From: Cohnella sp. AR92
GTDB lineage: Bacteria > Bacillota > Bacilli > Paenibacillales > Paenibacillaceae
Reading direction: 5' to 3'
DNA: 64,000 bases
Assembly: GCF_003990975.1 (NCBI RefSeq)
Contig: NZ_RZJR01000001.1
Location: forward strand, 310,001 to 374,000
Numbering within the stretch: the stretch's first letter is position 1; each line of letters begins with the position of its first letter. This document shows positions 8,114 through 16,136 of the stretch, in pieces. Under the pieces are notes generated by a model. It saw nothing but the letters and a program-made list of their open reading frames with translations, was not told where the DNA came from and did no database searches. Both the position numbers and the translations under genes were made by a program.

Positions 8114-8141
8114 TTCAAATGGCCATCGGCAAGGTTATACT
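8114..8141 (+). promoter_or_regulatory. Candidate promoter of the leader-MFS unit
   Basis: -35 TTCAAA (8114-8119), 16-bp spacer, -10 TATACT (8136-8141), placed 20 bp before the leader ORF start. Confidence 0.45.
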
Positions 8142-8160
8142 GTGTCCGGAGGTGATCAAA

Positions 8161-8193
8161 ATGAAGCAAATGGAAAACAGAGATTTTCCATGA
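8161..8193 (+). CDS. Possible 10-residue leader peptide (MKQMENRDFP)
   Basis: A tiny ORF with an unusually strong ribosome-binding site, GGAGGTGAT, six bases before its ATG. It ends 31 bp before the MFS start. A perfect hairpin TGGAAAA (8171-8177) / TTTTCCA (8184-8190) lies within it. Regulatory leader peptides of this sort precede some drug-resistance and efflux genes. It could also be the decayed start of a lost regulator. There is no further support. Confidence 0.35.
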   Translation: MKQMENRDFP

Positions 8194-8224
8194 TGCCACA
8201 TAAAGCAAAGGGAGGTATGTAGAG

Positions 8225-9409
8225 ATGAAAAATAAGGTGTGGAACATTTATTTGCTTGCGCTTGGAGGCTTTCTTGCCGGGACATCCGAGTTTGTTATTG
8301 CTGGCATCCTCGATGTAATAGCGAACGATTTGAATATCACGTTGTCCGCCGCAGGACAACTCGTTACCGTTTTCTCGCTTGTTTTTGCATTAGGCACTCC
8401 CTTGCTCGTCGCAGCTACCTCGCGAATCGAGCGGAAAACCTTACTCATGGTAACCCTTTTGATCTTTGCTTTCGGTAACTTTCTGCCCGTCTTCAGCCAA
8501 GGTGTCTGGGGACTTTGGGCGTCGCGCGTCATCCTGGCCCTATGTTCCGGAGTTTTTACGGTGGCCGCCCTAACGCTCGCTGCTCACTTATCGCCCCCGG
8601 AAAAAAGAGGCGGCGCCATTGCCTCTATCATTATGGGGTTCAGTTCATCCCTCGTGATCGGCGTTCCGCTGGGAAGAGTATGTGCGAATCTTTTCGATTG
8701 GCACGATATGTTTGTCGGCATCGGCATAGGCGGCATTCTGATTTTGCTTGGAATCTTCAAATGGATTCCCAAATTGGATGGGCAGGAAACCGTACCGATA
8801 CGTGTCCAGTTATCCGTATTGAAAGATCGAAGAGTTAGCAGCGCTCTGATGGTCACGTTTTTTTGGATTATGGGGTATTCGATCGTTTATACGTATCTAT
8901 CCCCCTATCTACTGACACATGATCATATAGCCTCATCTTGGGTTAGTGCCGGGTTATTTGCATTTGGAGTCTTCAGTTTGATTGGCTCTCGATTAGGGGG
9001 ATACGGAGCCGATAAATGGGGAGTGCCCACCACGCTGATTACGAGTCTTTTGCTCCATGTTCTCGTTTTGGTGCTCTTTGCTTTTATGCAGCTGCCGCTT
9101 GCTATCGTATTGACGATCATGATGCTGTGGTCCGCCTCTGCTTGGGCAACGGCTCCCGTGCAGCAGTTCCGCCTGATCACCCTGTCTCCCGGAGCTTCAG
9201 ACATTGTGCTTAGCCTCAATACGTCCATTTTACAGGCCGGCATGGCTGCTGGAGCCGCTGTTGGAGGGGCGATCGTGAATGGTTTATCCGTGATTTTTAT
9301 CGGTTGGGCCGGTGCATGCAGTATACTTATCGCTTGCCTGACTGCGTTTTATTCGCTAAAAATAGGGGTCAAGTCCAATTCGCACACCGTATACAACGCT
9401 ACGGAATAA
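8225..9409 (+). CDS. MFS transporter, DHA1/AraJ-like efflux
   Basis: A 394-residue permease with 12 predicted membrane segments. The N-terminal GGFLAGTSEFVIAGILDVIANDLNI is typical of the DHA1 (AraJ/YdhP, drug or sugar efflux) branch, and the loop after TM2 carries the degenerate motif A (TSRIERKTLL). The export substrate is unknown. AGGGAGG precedes the ATG by about 10 bases. By eye the gene is clearly richer in A/T than its neighbours and uses more T-ending codons, which suggests recent acquisition. It may be controlled through the short leader ORF just upstream. A strong terminator follows. Confidence 0.82.
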   Translation: MKNKVWNIYLLALGGFLAGTSEFVIAGILDVIANDLNITLSAAGQLVTVFSLVFALGTPLLVAATSRIERKTLLMVTLLIFAFGNFLPVFSQGVWGLWASRVILALCSGVFTVAALTLAAHLSPPEKRGGAIASIIMGFSSSLVIGVPLGRVCANLFDWHDMFVGIGIGGILILLGIFKWIPKLDGQETVPIRVQLSVLKDRRVSSALMVTFFWIMGYSIVYTYLSPYLLTHDHIASSWVSAGLFAFGVFSLIGSRLGGYGADKWGVPTTLITSLLLHVLVLVLFAFMQLPLAIVLTIMMLWSASAWATAPVQQFRLITLSPGASDIVLSLNTSILQAGMAAGAAVGGAIVNGLSVIFIGWAGACSILIACLTAFYSLKIGVKSNSHTVYNATE

Positions 9410-9471
9410 CGCGCACTTTGGTCGGGTTGTTCTACGAGCTTAGTGACGAAACGTGATCGATCCATACGCAG

Positions 9472-9522
9472 ATCGCCAGTTCACCGTCTGGGCTTCGGAC
9501 GAAGGGTTGGCGATTTTTTTTG
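9472..9522 (+). terminator. Terminator after the AT-richer MFS gene
   Basis: Stem ATCGCCA (9472-9478) with TGGCGAT (9508-9514), an inner imperfect stem (CCGTC/GACG), then a run of eight T (9514-9521). The next promoter's -35 starts immediately after. Confidence 0.8.
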
Positions 9523-9570
9523 TTGACAAAAACTAATGACATTAGTTATATTAAAACTAATATCATTAGT
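9523..9570 (+). promoter_or_regulatory. Promoter with twin 15-bp operators upstream of the YrdB-like gene
   Basis: -35 TTGACA (9523-9528), 18-bp spacer, -10 TATATT (9547-9552). Two inverted repeats, ACTAATGACATTAGT (9532-9546, inside the spacer) and ACTAATATCATTAGT (9556-9570, over the transcription start), have centres 24 bp apart. This is a classic repressor arrangement, probably TetR- or MarR-type. No such regulator gene is adjacent. Confidence 0.75.
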
Positions 9571-9586
9571 TTACGGAGGGAATCGT

Positions 9587-9925
9587 ATGGTTCTGCTGCA
9601 GGGGTTCATCCAAGGAGTCTTTTTTCTAACGGAGTTGGCTGCGCTCGCTGGGTTCGGCTTCTGGGGATTCCATGCTGGGGCGAATACCGTTATGAAGGTT
9701 CTGCTCGGGATCGGCACTCCGCTGCTTGTCGCCGTCTTCTGGGGGATGTTCGTGGCGCCCAAAGCGAACTACCCGGTAACTCCCCTTCCGAGGGCGGCGC
9801 TTCAAGCGTTGGTCTTCGGATTATCGGCATGGTCTCTGCGCGCGGCGGGTCAGCCTGCGCTTGCTCTTATCTTCATCGTGATCGCTTTGGCGGAGGTAAC
9901 CTTGTCTTATTGCATGAAGCTTTAG
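9587..9925 (+). CDS. Small membrane protein, YrdB/DUF2568-like
   Basis: A 112-residue protein with four hydrophobic segments covering nearly its whole length. The GFHAGANTVMKVLLGIGTPLL and WGMFVAPKANYPV segments resemble the YrdB/DUF2568 family, whose function is unknown. The ATG at 9587 has ACGGAGGG five bases upstream; an upstream in-frame start at 9536 lies inside the promoter. Expression looks tightly regulated, given the two operators over the promoter. It is monocistronic, with a terminator about 55 bp downstream. Confidence 0.7.
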   Translation: MVLLQGFIQGVFFLTELAALAGFGFWGFHAGANTVMKVLLGIGTPLLVAVFWGMFVAPKANYPVTPLPRAALQALVFGLSAWSLRAAGQPALALIFIVIALAEVTLSYCMKL

Positions 9926-9980
9926 CTTTGAGAGCAAAGTCGGATCGGGAGCGGGGAGGCAGGGAAGGGAACCAACGCAT

Positions 9981-10028
9981 GGGGAGGCGCCGTCTCATTG
10001 GAGCGGCTGCCTCCCCGTTTGATTTTTG
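9981..10028 (+). terminator. Terminator after the YrdB-like gene
   Basis: Stem GGGGAGGC (9981-9988) with GCCTCCCC (10009-10016) and an inner GCCG/CGGC pairing, followed by GTTTGATTTTTGG. Confidence 0.75.
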
Positions 10029-10306
10029 GTTTGCTTTTTTCATTACCAGGAGTTTATGTCATTAAATATAACATCAAATGAGCAAAGTGCAGACAGAATG
10101 ACGGAAAACGGGTTGGCGAATTTGACTATTTGTCTAATGTAAGAAGGAGGGCGAGGGTGTACGATGTAAATAAATACGACATTAATTGGATTATTTATAG
10201 TAGAATGTTAACAAAACTACCATCAAATCACGGGCGTGACGCAATAATCCGGCGCGCGAGGGAGCACTAAGCACAGCGGAACGATCAAACCTGGGGAGGA
10301 ATGGGC
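10029..10306 (+). promoter_or_regulatory. Regulatory region of the pyrimidine ABC transporter operon
   Basis: An AT-rich non-coding region holding three copies of TGTCA-N7-TAMCAT or close variants: an exact copy at 10057-10074 (plus), TGTCG-N7-TTACAT at 10164-10181 (minus), and TGTTA-N7-TACCAT at 10206-10223 (plus). A -10 hexamer TAGAAT (10201-10206) directly abuts the third copy. No good -35 lies 17 bp upstream, which suggests activator-dependent transcription. No ORF was found here. Confidence 0.55.
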
Positions 10307-11098
10307 ATGACAACGGCTGCCGAGGCAACGGCGAGGATTCCTGAGATTCAGATGAACCAGGTCAGCATGCGTTATCAGACGAACTCGAATGAGGTGCTGG
10401 CGCTGCAGCAGGTCAGCTTGAATATCGGCAAGGGGGAATTCGTCTCTCTGCTTGGCCCTTCCGGATGCGGCAAGACGACTCTGCTTCGCATCATGGCGGA
10501 CCTGCTTCAGCCGACGGGCGGCACCGTGACGGTCGCGGGCAAGACCGCCAAGGAAGCGCGTCTGGCCCAGAAGTACGGCATCGTGTTCCAGAGTCCGGTG
10601 CTGTACGATTGGCGCAAGGTGAAGACGAACATCACGCTTCCCTTGGAGCTGATGGGAGTCAAGAGAGCCGATCGCGAGAAGAAAGCGACGGAGCTGCTCG
10701 AGCTGGTCGGGCTGCAGGCGTTCAAGGATAAGTACCCATGGCAGCTGAGCGGCGGCATGCAGCAGCGGGTCGCGATCGCCAGGGCTCTGGCGATGGAACC
10801 GGAGATTCTGCTCATGGATGAACCCTTCTCGGCGTTGGACGAATTCTCCCGGGAACGGCTGAACGAGGAGCTGCTGGCGATCTGGAGCAAGGTGCAGAAC
10901 ACGGTCGTGTTCGTCACGCACAGCATTCCGGAAGCGATCTTCCTGTCGGACCGGGTATTCGTTCTCTCCCCTCATCCGGGCAGGCTGTCCGCCGTCGTCG
11001 AGGTCGATCTTCCTCGTCCCCGAACCAAGGAGATGCGCAACAGCCCCGAGTTCTTCCGATTGATTGCCAAGATCCGAGACAGCTTCGAAGGGGTGTAG
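10307..11098 (+). CDS. ABC transporter ATP-binding protein (SsuB/TauB/ThiZ-like)
   Basis: A 263-residue nucleotide-binding subunit that drives import through the two permeases encoded next. Walker A GPSGCGKTT is near residue 47, followed by a Q-loop (IVFQSPVLYDW), signature LSGGMQQRVAIARAL, Walker B ILLMDEPFSALDE and the H-loop VFVTHSIPEA. The sequence class matches ATPases of nitrate/taurine/pyrimidine importers. The ATG at 10307 is preferred over the ATG at 10301 because GGGGAGG (10293-10299) would touch the latter. With PreT/PreA and dihydropyrimidinase downstream, a pyrimidine or related N-heterocycle is the likely substrate (inference). Confidence 0.9.
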   Translation: MTTAAEATARIPEIQMNQVSMRYQTNSNEVLALQQVSLNIGKGEFVSLLGPSGCGKTTLLRIMADLLQPTGGTVTVAGKTAKEARLAQKYGIVFQSPVLYDWRKVKTNITLPLELMGVKRADREKKATELLELVGLQAFKDKYPWQLSGGMQQRVAIARALAMEPEILLMDEPFSALDEFSRERLNEELLAIWSKVQNTVVFVTHSIPEAIFLSDRVFVLSPHPGRLSAVVEVDLPRPRTKEMRNSPEFFRLIAKIRDSFEGV

Positions 11099-11101
11099 CC
11101 G

Positions 11102-11917
11102 ATGAAGGGACGCAGCTTCCTGTTGAATGGCCGCTGGCTGCCGGCGCTCGTATGGGCGATTGCCCTGATCGCGCTGTGGGAAGCGGGCTCCTGGTTTCTC
11201 CTGGAGGTCAGGGACGTGCCGCTTGCCCAATCCAAGCTGCCGTATATCCATGAAATCATCCGAACGTTCGGCCAATATGGCGACACCTTATTCAAGGAAG
11301 GCAAAATCACTTTCGGCAACGCGGGCTTAGGGTTTCTGCTCGGAGCCGCTGCCGGCGTTCTATTGGCCGTATTGATGAGCGTATCGAAGTGGATCGAGCA
11401 GCTGACGTTCCCCTACGCGATCGCCTCGCAGATGATTCCGATTCTGGGGCTGGCCCCGATCATCTACGGCATCGTGCACGACGAGAAGCTCTCCCGAATC
11501 TTGATCTCCGGCTACATCACTTTTTTCCCGGTAGCTCTTAACATGCTGCGAGGGCTGCGCAGCGTTCAGCCTTCCGCGCTGGAGCTCATGCGCTCCTACG
11601 CGGCGAAGCCTTGGAGCGTGTATTGGAAGCTCCGGTTCCCGGCATCGCTGCCAAGCCTGTTCAGCGGGCTCAAGATCGCCGCTCCTCTCGCCGTTACCGG
11701 CGCGATTCTTGTCGAGTTGATGGGAGCCCAGCACGGGGTCGGCGTCATCATGCTTCGCAACCTCTACTATGGTCCGTCCCATACGTACATGTTCTGGTCC
11801 ACGGTAATCGTCGGCGCCGTTCTGGGCGTCCTGAGCTATCTCATCATCAGCATCATTGAGCGGGTCGCGGCGCCCTGGCAGCCGGATTTCCGCGCGAAGC
11901 AAGGAGGCGATCGCTAA
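11102..11917 (+). CDS. ABC transporter permease (BPD_transp_1), first
   Basis: A 271-residue permease with six predicted membrane segments. The cytoplasmic EAA-type loop is MRSYAAKPWSVYWKLRFPAS followed by LPSLFSGLK. It belongs to the SsuC/TauC/ThiX branch of importers working with NMT1-like binding proteins. Its stop (TAA) overlaps the start of the second permease by one base (TAATG), and it starts three bases after the ATPase stop. The four genes form one operon. Confidence 0.88.
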   Translation: MKGRSFLLNGRWLPALVWAIALIALWEAGSWFLLEVRDVPLAQSKLPYIHEIIRTFGQYGDTLFKEGKITFGNAGLGFLLGAAAGVLLAVLMSVSKWIEQLTFPYAIASQMIPILGLAPIIYGIVHDEKLSRILISGYITFFPVALNMLRGLRSVQPSALELMRSYAAKPWSVYWKLRFPASLPSLFSGLKIAAPLAVTGAILVELMGAQHGVGVIMLRNLYYGPSHTYMFWSTVIVGAVLGVLSYLIISIIERVAAPWQPDFRAKQGGDR

Positions 11918-12813
11918 TGGAAGGAGATTCCCTGACAACCGGTGCGGCTCCCTCTCTAGGCTCCGCGGCAGGAACCGCCGGGCTGGCCGGAGCGCAAGCC
12001 GCGCCGGTCGGCCCGGCGGCCCCGGCGGTCCGCAGGAAGAGGATGCCGCTGGAACGGATCACAAGGATGCTGCTCCCGATCGCCGCCGGCGTGCTGTTCC
12101 TCCTCCTGTGGCAGAACAAAGTGTTCCACTCTCTCTTCAACCTTCAAGTCTACCAACTGCCTCTCCCATCGAGGATCTGGGAAGCGATCCGCGAGAACTC
12201 CGATCTGCTGATGGAATACACGAGATATACGCTGACGGAAGCGGTGCTCGGCATGCTGGCCGGTTCGGCGGCGGGATTCCTCGTCGCGATCGTCGCGACG
12301 GTGTGGCCGCGATGGGGCTCGGGAGGAATCCTTCTTGTCGCTGCCCTGAACGCCGTTCCGATCGTCGCCTTGGCTCCGATCATGAATCTCTGGTTCAGCG
12401 ACGGAATCGCCTCCCGCATCGCGATCGTCATGGCGACGACGATGGCGGCGATGGCGCTTAACGCGCACAAGGGACTGAACAACGTGGATCCGTTGGCGCT
12501 CGATCTGATGCACTCCTACGCGGCCGGCAAGCTGAGGGTATTCCGCAGCCTGCGAATCGCCAACAGCCTGCCCTATGTGTTCACGGCGCTGAAGATCAAC
12601 ACGACGGCGAGCATGATCGGCGCTATCGTCGGCGAGTTCTTCTTCTCCTCGCGGGGCCTCGGGTATCTGCTCTCGAACTCCATCAAGGTGGCGAAGATGC
12701 CCCTAGGCTGGGCTTGTATCGCGGTAGCCGCGCTGGCGGGAGTGCTTTTCTACCTGATCGTCGAGAGGCTGGAGAAGCTCTTCATACGCTGGCATCCCTC
12801 CCAGAGAAGCTAA
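11917..12813 (+). CDS. ABC transporter permease (BPD_transp_1), second
   Basis: A 298-residue permease with a 40-residue Ala/Gly/Pro-rich N-terminal extension (GAAPSLGSAAGTAGLAG) before the first membrane helix. Six hydrophobic segments follow. The EAA-type loop is MHSYAAGKLRVFRSLRIANS with LPYVFTALK. Two distinct permeases imply a heterodimeric channel. It overlaps the preceding stop by one base. The N-terminal extension is not usual for the family. Confidence 0.88.
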   Translation: MEGDSLTTGAAPSLGSAAGTAGLAGAQAAPVGPAAPAVRRKRMPLERITRMLLPIAAGVLFLLLWQNKVFHSLFNLQVYQLPLPSRIWEAIRENSDLLMEYTRYTLTEAVLGMLAGSAAGFLVAIVATVWPRWGSGGILLVAALNAVPIVALAPIMNLWFSDGIASRIAIVMATTMAAMALNAHKGLNNVDPLALDLMHSYAAGKLRVFRSLRIANSLPYVFTALKINTTASMIGAIVGEFFFSSRGLGYLLSNSIKVAKMPLGWACIAVAALAGVLFYLIVERLEKLFIRWHPSQRS

Positions 12814-12843
12814 CGCGCAGGCCGCAGCCGCAGCATCTTGGAA

Positions 12844-12915
12844 GAATCATCTCGAGAACCATCTCAATAACCGTCTCAATATCCGCTGCAAGAACGATCT
12901 CAAGAACCGCAGCTG
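12844..12915 (+). repeat. Degenerate 12-bp tandem repeat, six units
   Basis: Six consecutive 12-bp units near GAACCATCTCAA between the second permease and the binding-protein gene: GAATCATCTCGA, GAACCATCTCAA, TAACCGTCTCAA, TATCCGCTGCAA, GAACGATCTCAA, GAACCGCAGCTG. The short in-frame ORF crossing it shows no protein-like features. The spacer is about 220 bp long, unusual inside an ABC operon. Confidence 0.7.
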
Positions 12916-13032
12916 CACAGCCGGCATCGGAGTCTCACAGGAATCGCGAGGAGCCTTCGCTGCCGTTCGCATATAATCCGCACCCATAGAGACCTGCTGT
13001 GTTCCACAAACCAAACAAAGGGAGAGAACCGA

Positions 13033-14148
13033 ATGAGAAGGAGAAGTGGGTTTTATCGCAGTTCGCTGGTCTTGGCTTTGGTCTTGATGTTCGTCATGGT
13101 GGCAGCCGCCTGCGGCAACAACAATAACGACAAGCCTGCCTCATCCCCGTCCGAGTCCGCATCCGCTCCGGCTTCGAGCGCGGCGGCAAGCGAGACGACG
13201 CCCGCGTCATCCCCGGCGGCCGATCCGGTGAAGGTGAAGCTGCAGCTGAAGTGGGTGCCGCAAGCGCAGTTCGCCGGTTATTTCGTCGCCCTGGAGAAGG
13301 GGTACTACAAGGAGGAAGGGCTGGACGTCGAGATCGTGCCGGGCGGTCCGGACATCGTTCCCGAGCAGCAAGTCGCGAACGGCGCGGCCGACATCGGCAT
13401 CGACTGGGTAGCGAGCCTCCTGGCTCACCAGGAAGAAGGCTTGCCTCTGGTCGAGATCTCCCAGATCTATCAGAAGAGCGGTCTCGTGCTCGTATCGAAG
13501 AAGACGGCGGGCATCAACAGCGCCGCCGACCTGAAGGGCAAGAAGGTCGGTAACTGGATGGGCGGCAACGAATTCGAGCTTCTCGCCCTGTTCGACAAGT
13601 ACAAATTCGATCCGAACAAGGATTTGAACTTCACGAAGCAAGGCTTCACGATGGACCAGTTCTTGAACGGAGAGCTCGACGCGGCATCGGCGATGACGTA
13701 CAACGAATATCAAGTCGTGCTGGAGCAAGGCATCCCGGCGAGCGATCTGAACGTCATCGACATGAACGCGGAAGGCGTGGCGATGCTCGAAGACAACCTG
13801 TTCGCCAACAAGGACTGGCTGGCCAAGAACAAAGAGACGGCCGCCAAGTTCGTCAAGGCATCCCTCAAGGGCTGGAAGGACGCGATCGCCGATCCGGCAG
13901 GCGCGGTCGATATCGTCATGAAGAGCGCGGAAGAAGGAAGCACGACGAAGGATCACCAGCTTAAGATGATGGAGGAAGTCTCCAAGCTGGTCGCTCCGGA
14001 AGGCTTCGATCTCGCCAAGCTGGGGTACATCGACGACGCGAGCTTCAAGCAAACGGCCGATATCGCGCTTCAATTCGGCGTTATCAAGAAGGCGGCCGAT
14101 CTGACGACGGCTTATACGAACGAGATCGTCGAGATGGCTTCGAAATAA
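13033..14148 (+). CDS. ABC transporter substrate-binding lipoprotein (NMT1/ThiY-like)
   Basis: A 371-residue extracellular solute-binding lipoprotein. The signal peptide has a basic start (MRRRSGFYR), a hydrophobic core and lipobox VAAAC with Cys27 as the lipidated residue. A Ser/Ala/Pro-rich linker runs to about residue 65. The binding domain opens with VKLQLKWVPQAQFAGYFVALEKGYYKEEGLDV-type sequence, the NMT1/THI5 signature (LKWVPQAQFAGYF), followed by DIVPEQQVANGAADIG. Relatives bind thiamine-pyrimidine precursors, riboflavin or pyrimidine-like ligands. RBS GGGAGAG. It forms the importer with the three upstream genes. Confidence 0.88.
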   Translation: MRRRSGFYRSSLVLALVLMFVMVAAACGNNNNDKPASSPSESASAPASSAAASETTPASSPAADPVKVKLQLKWVPQAQFAGYFVALEKGYYKEEGLDVEIVPGGPDIVPEQQVANGAADIGIDWVASLLAHQEEGLPLVEISQIYQKSGLVLVSKKTAGINSAADLKGKKVGNWMGGNEFELLALFDKYKFDPNKDLNFTKQGFTMDQFLNGELDAASAMTYNEYQVVLEQGIPASDLNVIDMNAEGVAMLEDNLFANKDWLAKNKETAAKFVKASLKGWKDAIADPAGAVDIVMKSAEEGSTTKDHQLKMMEEVSKLVAPEGFDLAKLGYIDDASFKQTADIALQFGVIKKAADLTTAYTNEIVEMASK

Positions 14149-14159
14149 AGAAAGCAAGA

Positions 14160-14198
14160 AACGGATGGTCTCCGATTCCGATCGGGGAGCCATCCGTT
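14160..14198. terminator. Hairpin between convergent binding-protein and pucR genes
   Basis: Stem AACGGATGG-CTCC (14160-14173) with GGGGAG-CATCCGTT (14184-14198). There is no long T-run on the plus side; the minus side is followed by TTTCTTGCTTTCTTT, so it may mainly serve the pucR-type gene. Confidence 0.5.
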
Positions 14199-14278
14199 CC
14201 CTCAAGCCAGCGAGATGGACGGGGCTTGTCATACCCGCCTAAACGCCGCATATGCTAATAAACACAGGACATCCGGAA

Positions 14279-15967
14279 TTAGGCGTCATTGGCGGGAGCC
14301 CGCTTCTCCGTCAGCTTGTCCGGATGCAGCAATTGATAGGCTCGCAGCGCGACCTGGATCGAGATCCGGTTCTCGGGCGACATGAAGTCCTCTCCCAGCA
14401 GCTCGGAGATTTTCTCCAGACGGTAATACAACGATTGCCGAACGATGAACAGCTTCTGAGCCGCGATCTGCTTCGAGCCGTCGTGGTCCAGATAGACCTT
14501 CAGGGTAAGCAGGAGCTCGCTGCCCTTCGTCTCGTCATAGTCGATGATGGGACCGAGGTAGTTGCGAATGAAGCCCTGCAGCGTCGTGCCGTCATTCAGG
14601 TTCAGCAGCAACTGGAACACCCCGAGCTCTTCATAGAAGAGAATCGGCTTCTTGTAGCAAGCATAGAGAGACAACGCTTGAATCGCTTCCTGATAGCCGG
14701 AATAGGCATGCTTGAGATTCAGATGGGGCCGACCAACCCCGATGATCAGCTTCAGGTCCTTCAGCTTCTCGTCGGCTTGGAGGCTCTGAAGGGAATCGAG
14801 AGCTTGCTGCAGCCTCTTGTTGGAGGGGGCCTTGGCTTTACGGTCCAGGGCGATGACGGCAAGCCGGTTGTTCTTGAGCGTAAGAAGAGGCCGGAAGGAG
14901 AATCTCTCGAAGGCGGACCGCAGGATCAGGCTCAGATGGAAACGAATCGCATCCAGCTCGTTCTCCGAGGGGTTCAGGTGCAAGTCGTACAGATTCTCCA
15001 TCTCGATCAGGCAGACCCGGAAGCTCATCTCGTTCAGCGTCTTGAAGTCGGGGCCTATCAACGTCTTGAGCTGCTGCTCGTCCTCGTGCCGGCCGCTTAA
15101 CAGCTCGTCGACCCAGATGTTCTCGGAGAATTGCTTGCGCTCCTCCATGTATCGGGTACGAAGCAGCTCTTGGGCGATCGACAGGGAGGCGGAATCCAGC
15201 AGCAGGTAGTCGAATTCCTCCGGCTTGTGCGGGCAGGCCATAACCAGGTAAGCCCAGGTTTGATCCAGCGCCCCGACGGGCTTCAGAAGGAGAGTCCGGT
15301 TCCCGTGCTCGTGCAGATAAGGAGCGGCATTCGGCCTCAGCTCGGCAAGCTCTTCCCAAAGGCCGCCCAGAACCGCCAGCAGATCTTCCTGCTCCTCCTG
15401 CGAGATGGCGGGGAAGAAGACGGGTTTACCCTTAAGCGGGCGGAAAAGAATCTGCGAGGAAGTGCTGCGATAGAGCAGCTTGAGAACGCCGGGAGTCACC
15501 TGGGAGGTGAGAGTCAGCCGTGAGAATTCCCGGGAGATGCTCTCCAGCTCCTGAAGCATCCGATGGTGCCGATTGATGATCAGGGAATGAAGGTCTTGGG
15601 TGATATCGACGAACCGAACCGTATGCGGGAACAGGACAAGCGGGAACGCATGGCGCTCCGCCAGCTCGACAAGCCCATCGGGAATCGAGTGGACGTATTG
15701 GCCCAATTCGATGCACAGGCAAGTAGCCTTCTGCTCAATCAGATTATTCAGAAAGCTGACGGAGGACTGGCTGTCCAGCTGAAACGCCATTCCGGTCGTG
15801 AGGATCATCTCGTCTCCGTGAATGAGAGTTTCGAAGTTGGGAGTCTCCAGAATATGTACCCACCGGATCTGACGGGATAAGCCGTTCGCCCCGGCAACGA
15901 TCTGAGCATCGCGGAACAGCGGGCGTTGCAGTGCTTCTCTTACGGTTAGGAACCGATCGGTGTCCAT
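14279..15967 (-). CDS. PucR-family transcriptional regulator
   Basis: A 562-residue regulator with the full PucR layout. An N-terminal PucR/PurC-like ligand domain opens with RFLTVREALQRPLFRDAQIVAG and contains WVHILETPNFETLIHGDEMILTTG-type sequence. A middle GGDEF-like domain (CdaR type) follows. The C-terminal helix-turn-helix contains LYYRLEKISELLGEDF and the closing ALRAYQLL. PucR-type proteins control purine, hydantoin and pyrimidine catabolism. It is divergent from preT, so it probably regulates the flanking genes. The ATG at 15967 has GGGGAG six bases upstream; a longer start at 15994 does not. The TGTCA-N7-TAMCAT copy at 16041-16058 is a candidate site. Confidence 0.9.
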   Translation of the reverse strand: MDTDRFLTVREALQRPLFRDAQIVAGANGLSRQIRWVHILETPNFETLIHGDEMILTTGMAFQLDSQSSVSFLNNLIEQKATCLCIELGQYVHSIPDGLVELAERHAFPLVLFPHTVRFVDITQDLHSLIINRHHRMLQELESISREFSRLTLTSQVTPGVLKLLYRSTSSQILFRPLKGKPVFFPAISQEEQEDLLAVLGGLWEELAELRPNAAPYLHEHGNRTLLLKPVGALDQTWAYLVMACPHKPEEFDYLLLDSASLSIAQELLRTRYMEERKQFSENIWVDELLSGRHEDEQQLKTLIGPDFKTLNEMSFRVCLIEMENLYDLHLNPSENELDAIRFHLSLILRSAFERFSFRPLLTLKNNRLAVIALDRKAKAPSNKRLQQALDSLQSLQADEKLKDLKLIIGVGRPHLNLKHAYSGYQEAIQALSLYACYKKPILFYEELGVFQLLLNLNDGTTLQGFIRNYLGPIIDYDETKGSELLLTLKVYLDHDGSKQIAAQKLFIVRQSLYYRLEKISELLGEDFMSPENRISIQVALRAYQLLHPDKLTEKRAPANDA

Positions 15968-16040
15968 GCCAAGCTCCCCTCTTTCGCCTAACAAATCGAG
16001 CTGTCTTGAATAAGATAATTCGATGAGGCAGTCACGTTAA

Positions 16041-16078
16041 TGTCACTTATCTTACCATAGATCGGAAACGGTTTTCCG
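16041..16078 (+). promoter_or_regulatory. Regulatory elements in the pucR-preT divergent region
   Basis: An exact TGTCA-N7-TACCAT (16041-16058), the same motif seen at the ABC operon and the mmsA operon. It is followed by a palindrome CGGAAA-CGGT-TTTCCG (16063-16078). No well-spaced sigma-A promoter toward preT is obvious, which would fit activator dependence. Confidence 0.5.
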
Positions 16079-16136
16079 AATATTTCGAACAAAATTTTCC
16101 TATTAAAAAAGGTGAGAATGTCGGGAGGGATGACAA

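Noticed and set aside
12714..12989. 91-codon ORF across the 12-bp repeat region
   Set aside because: It begins inside the permease gene in another frame and is mostly repeat-derived; no RBS.
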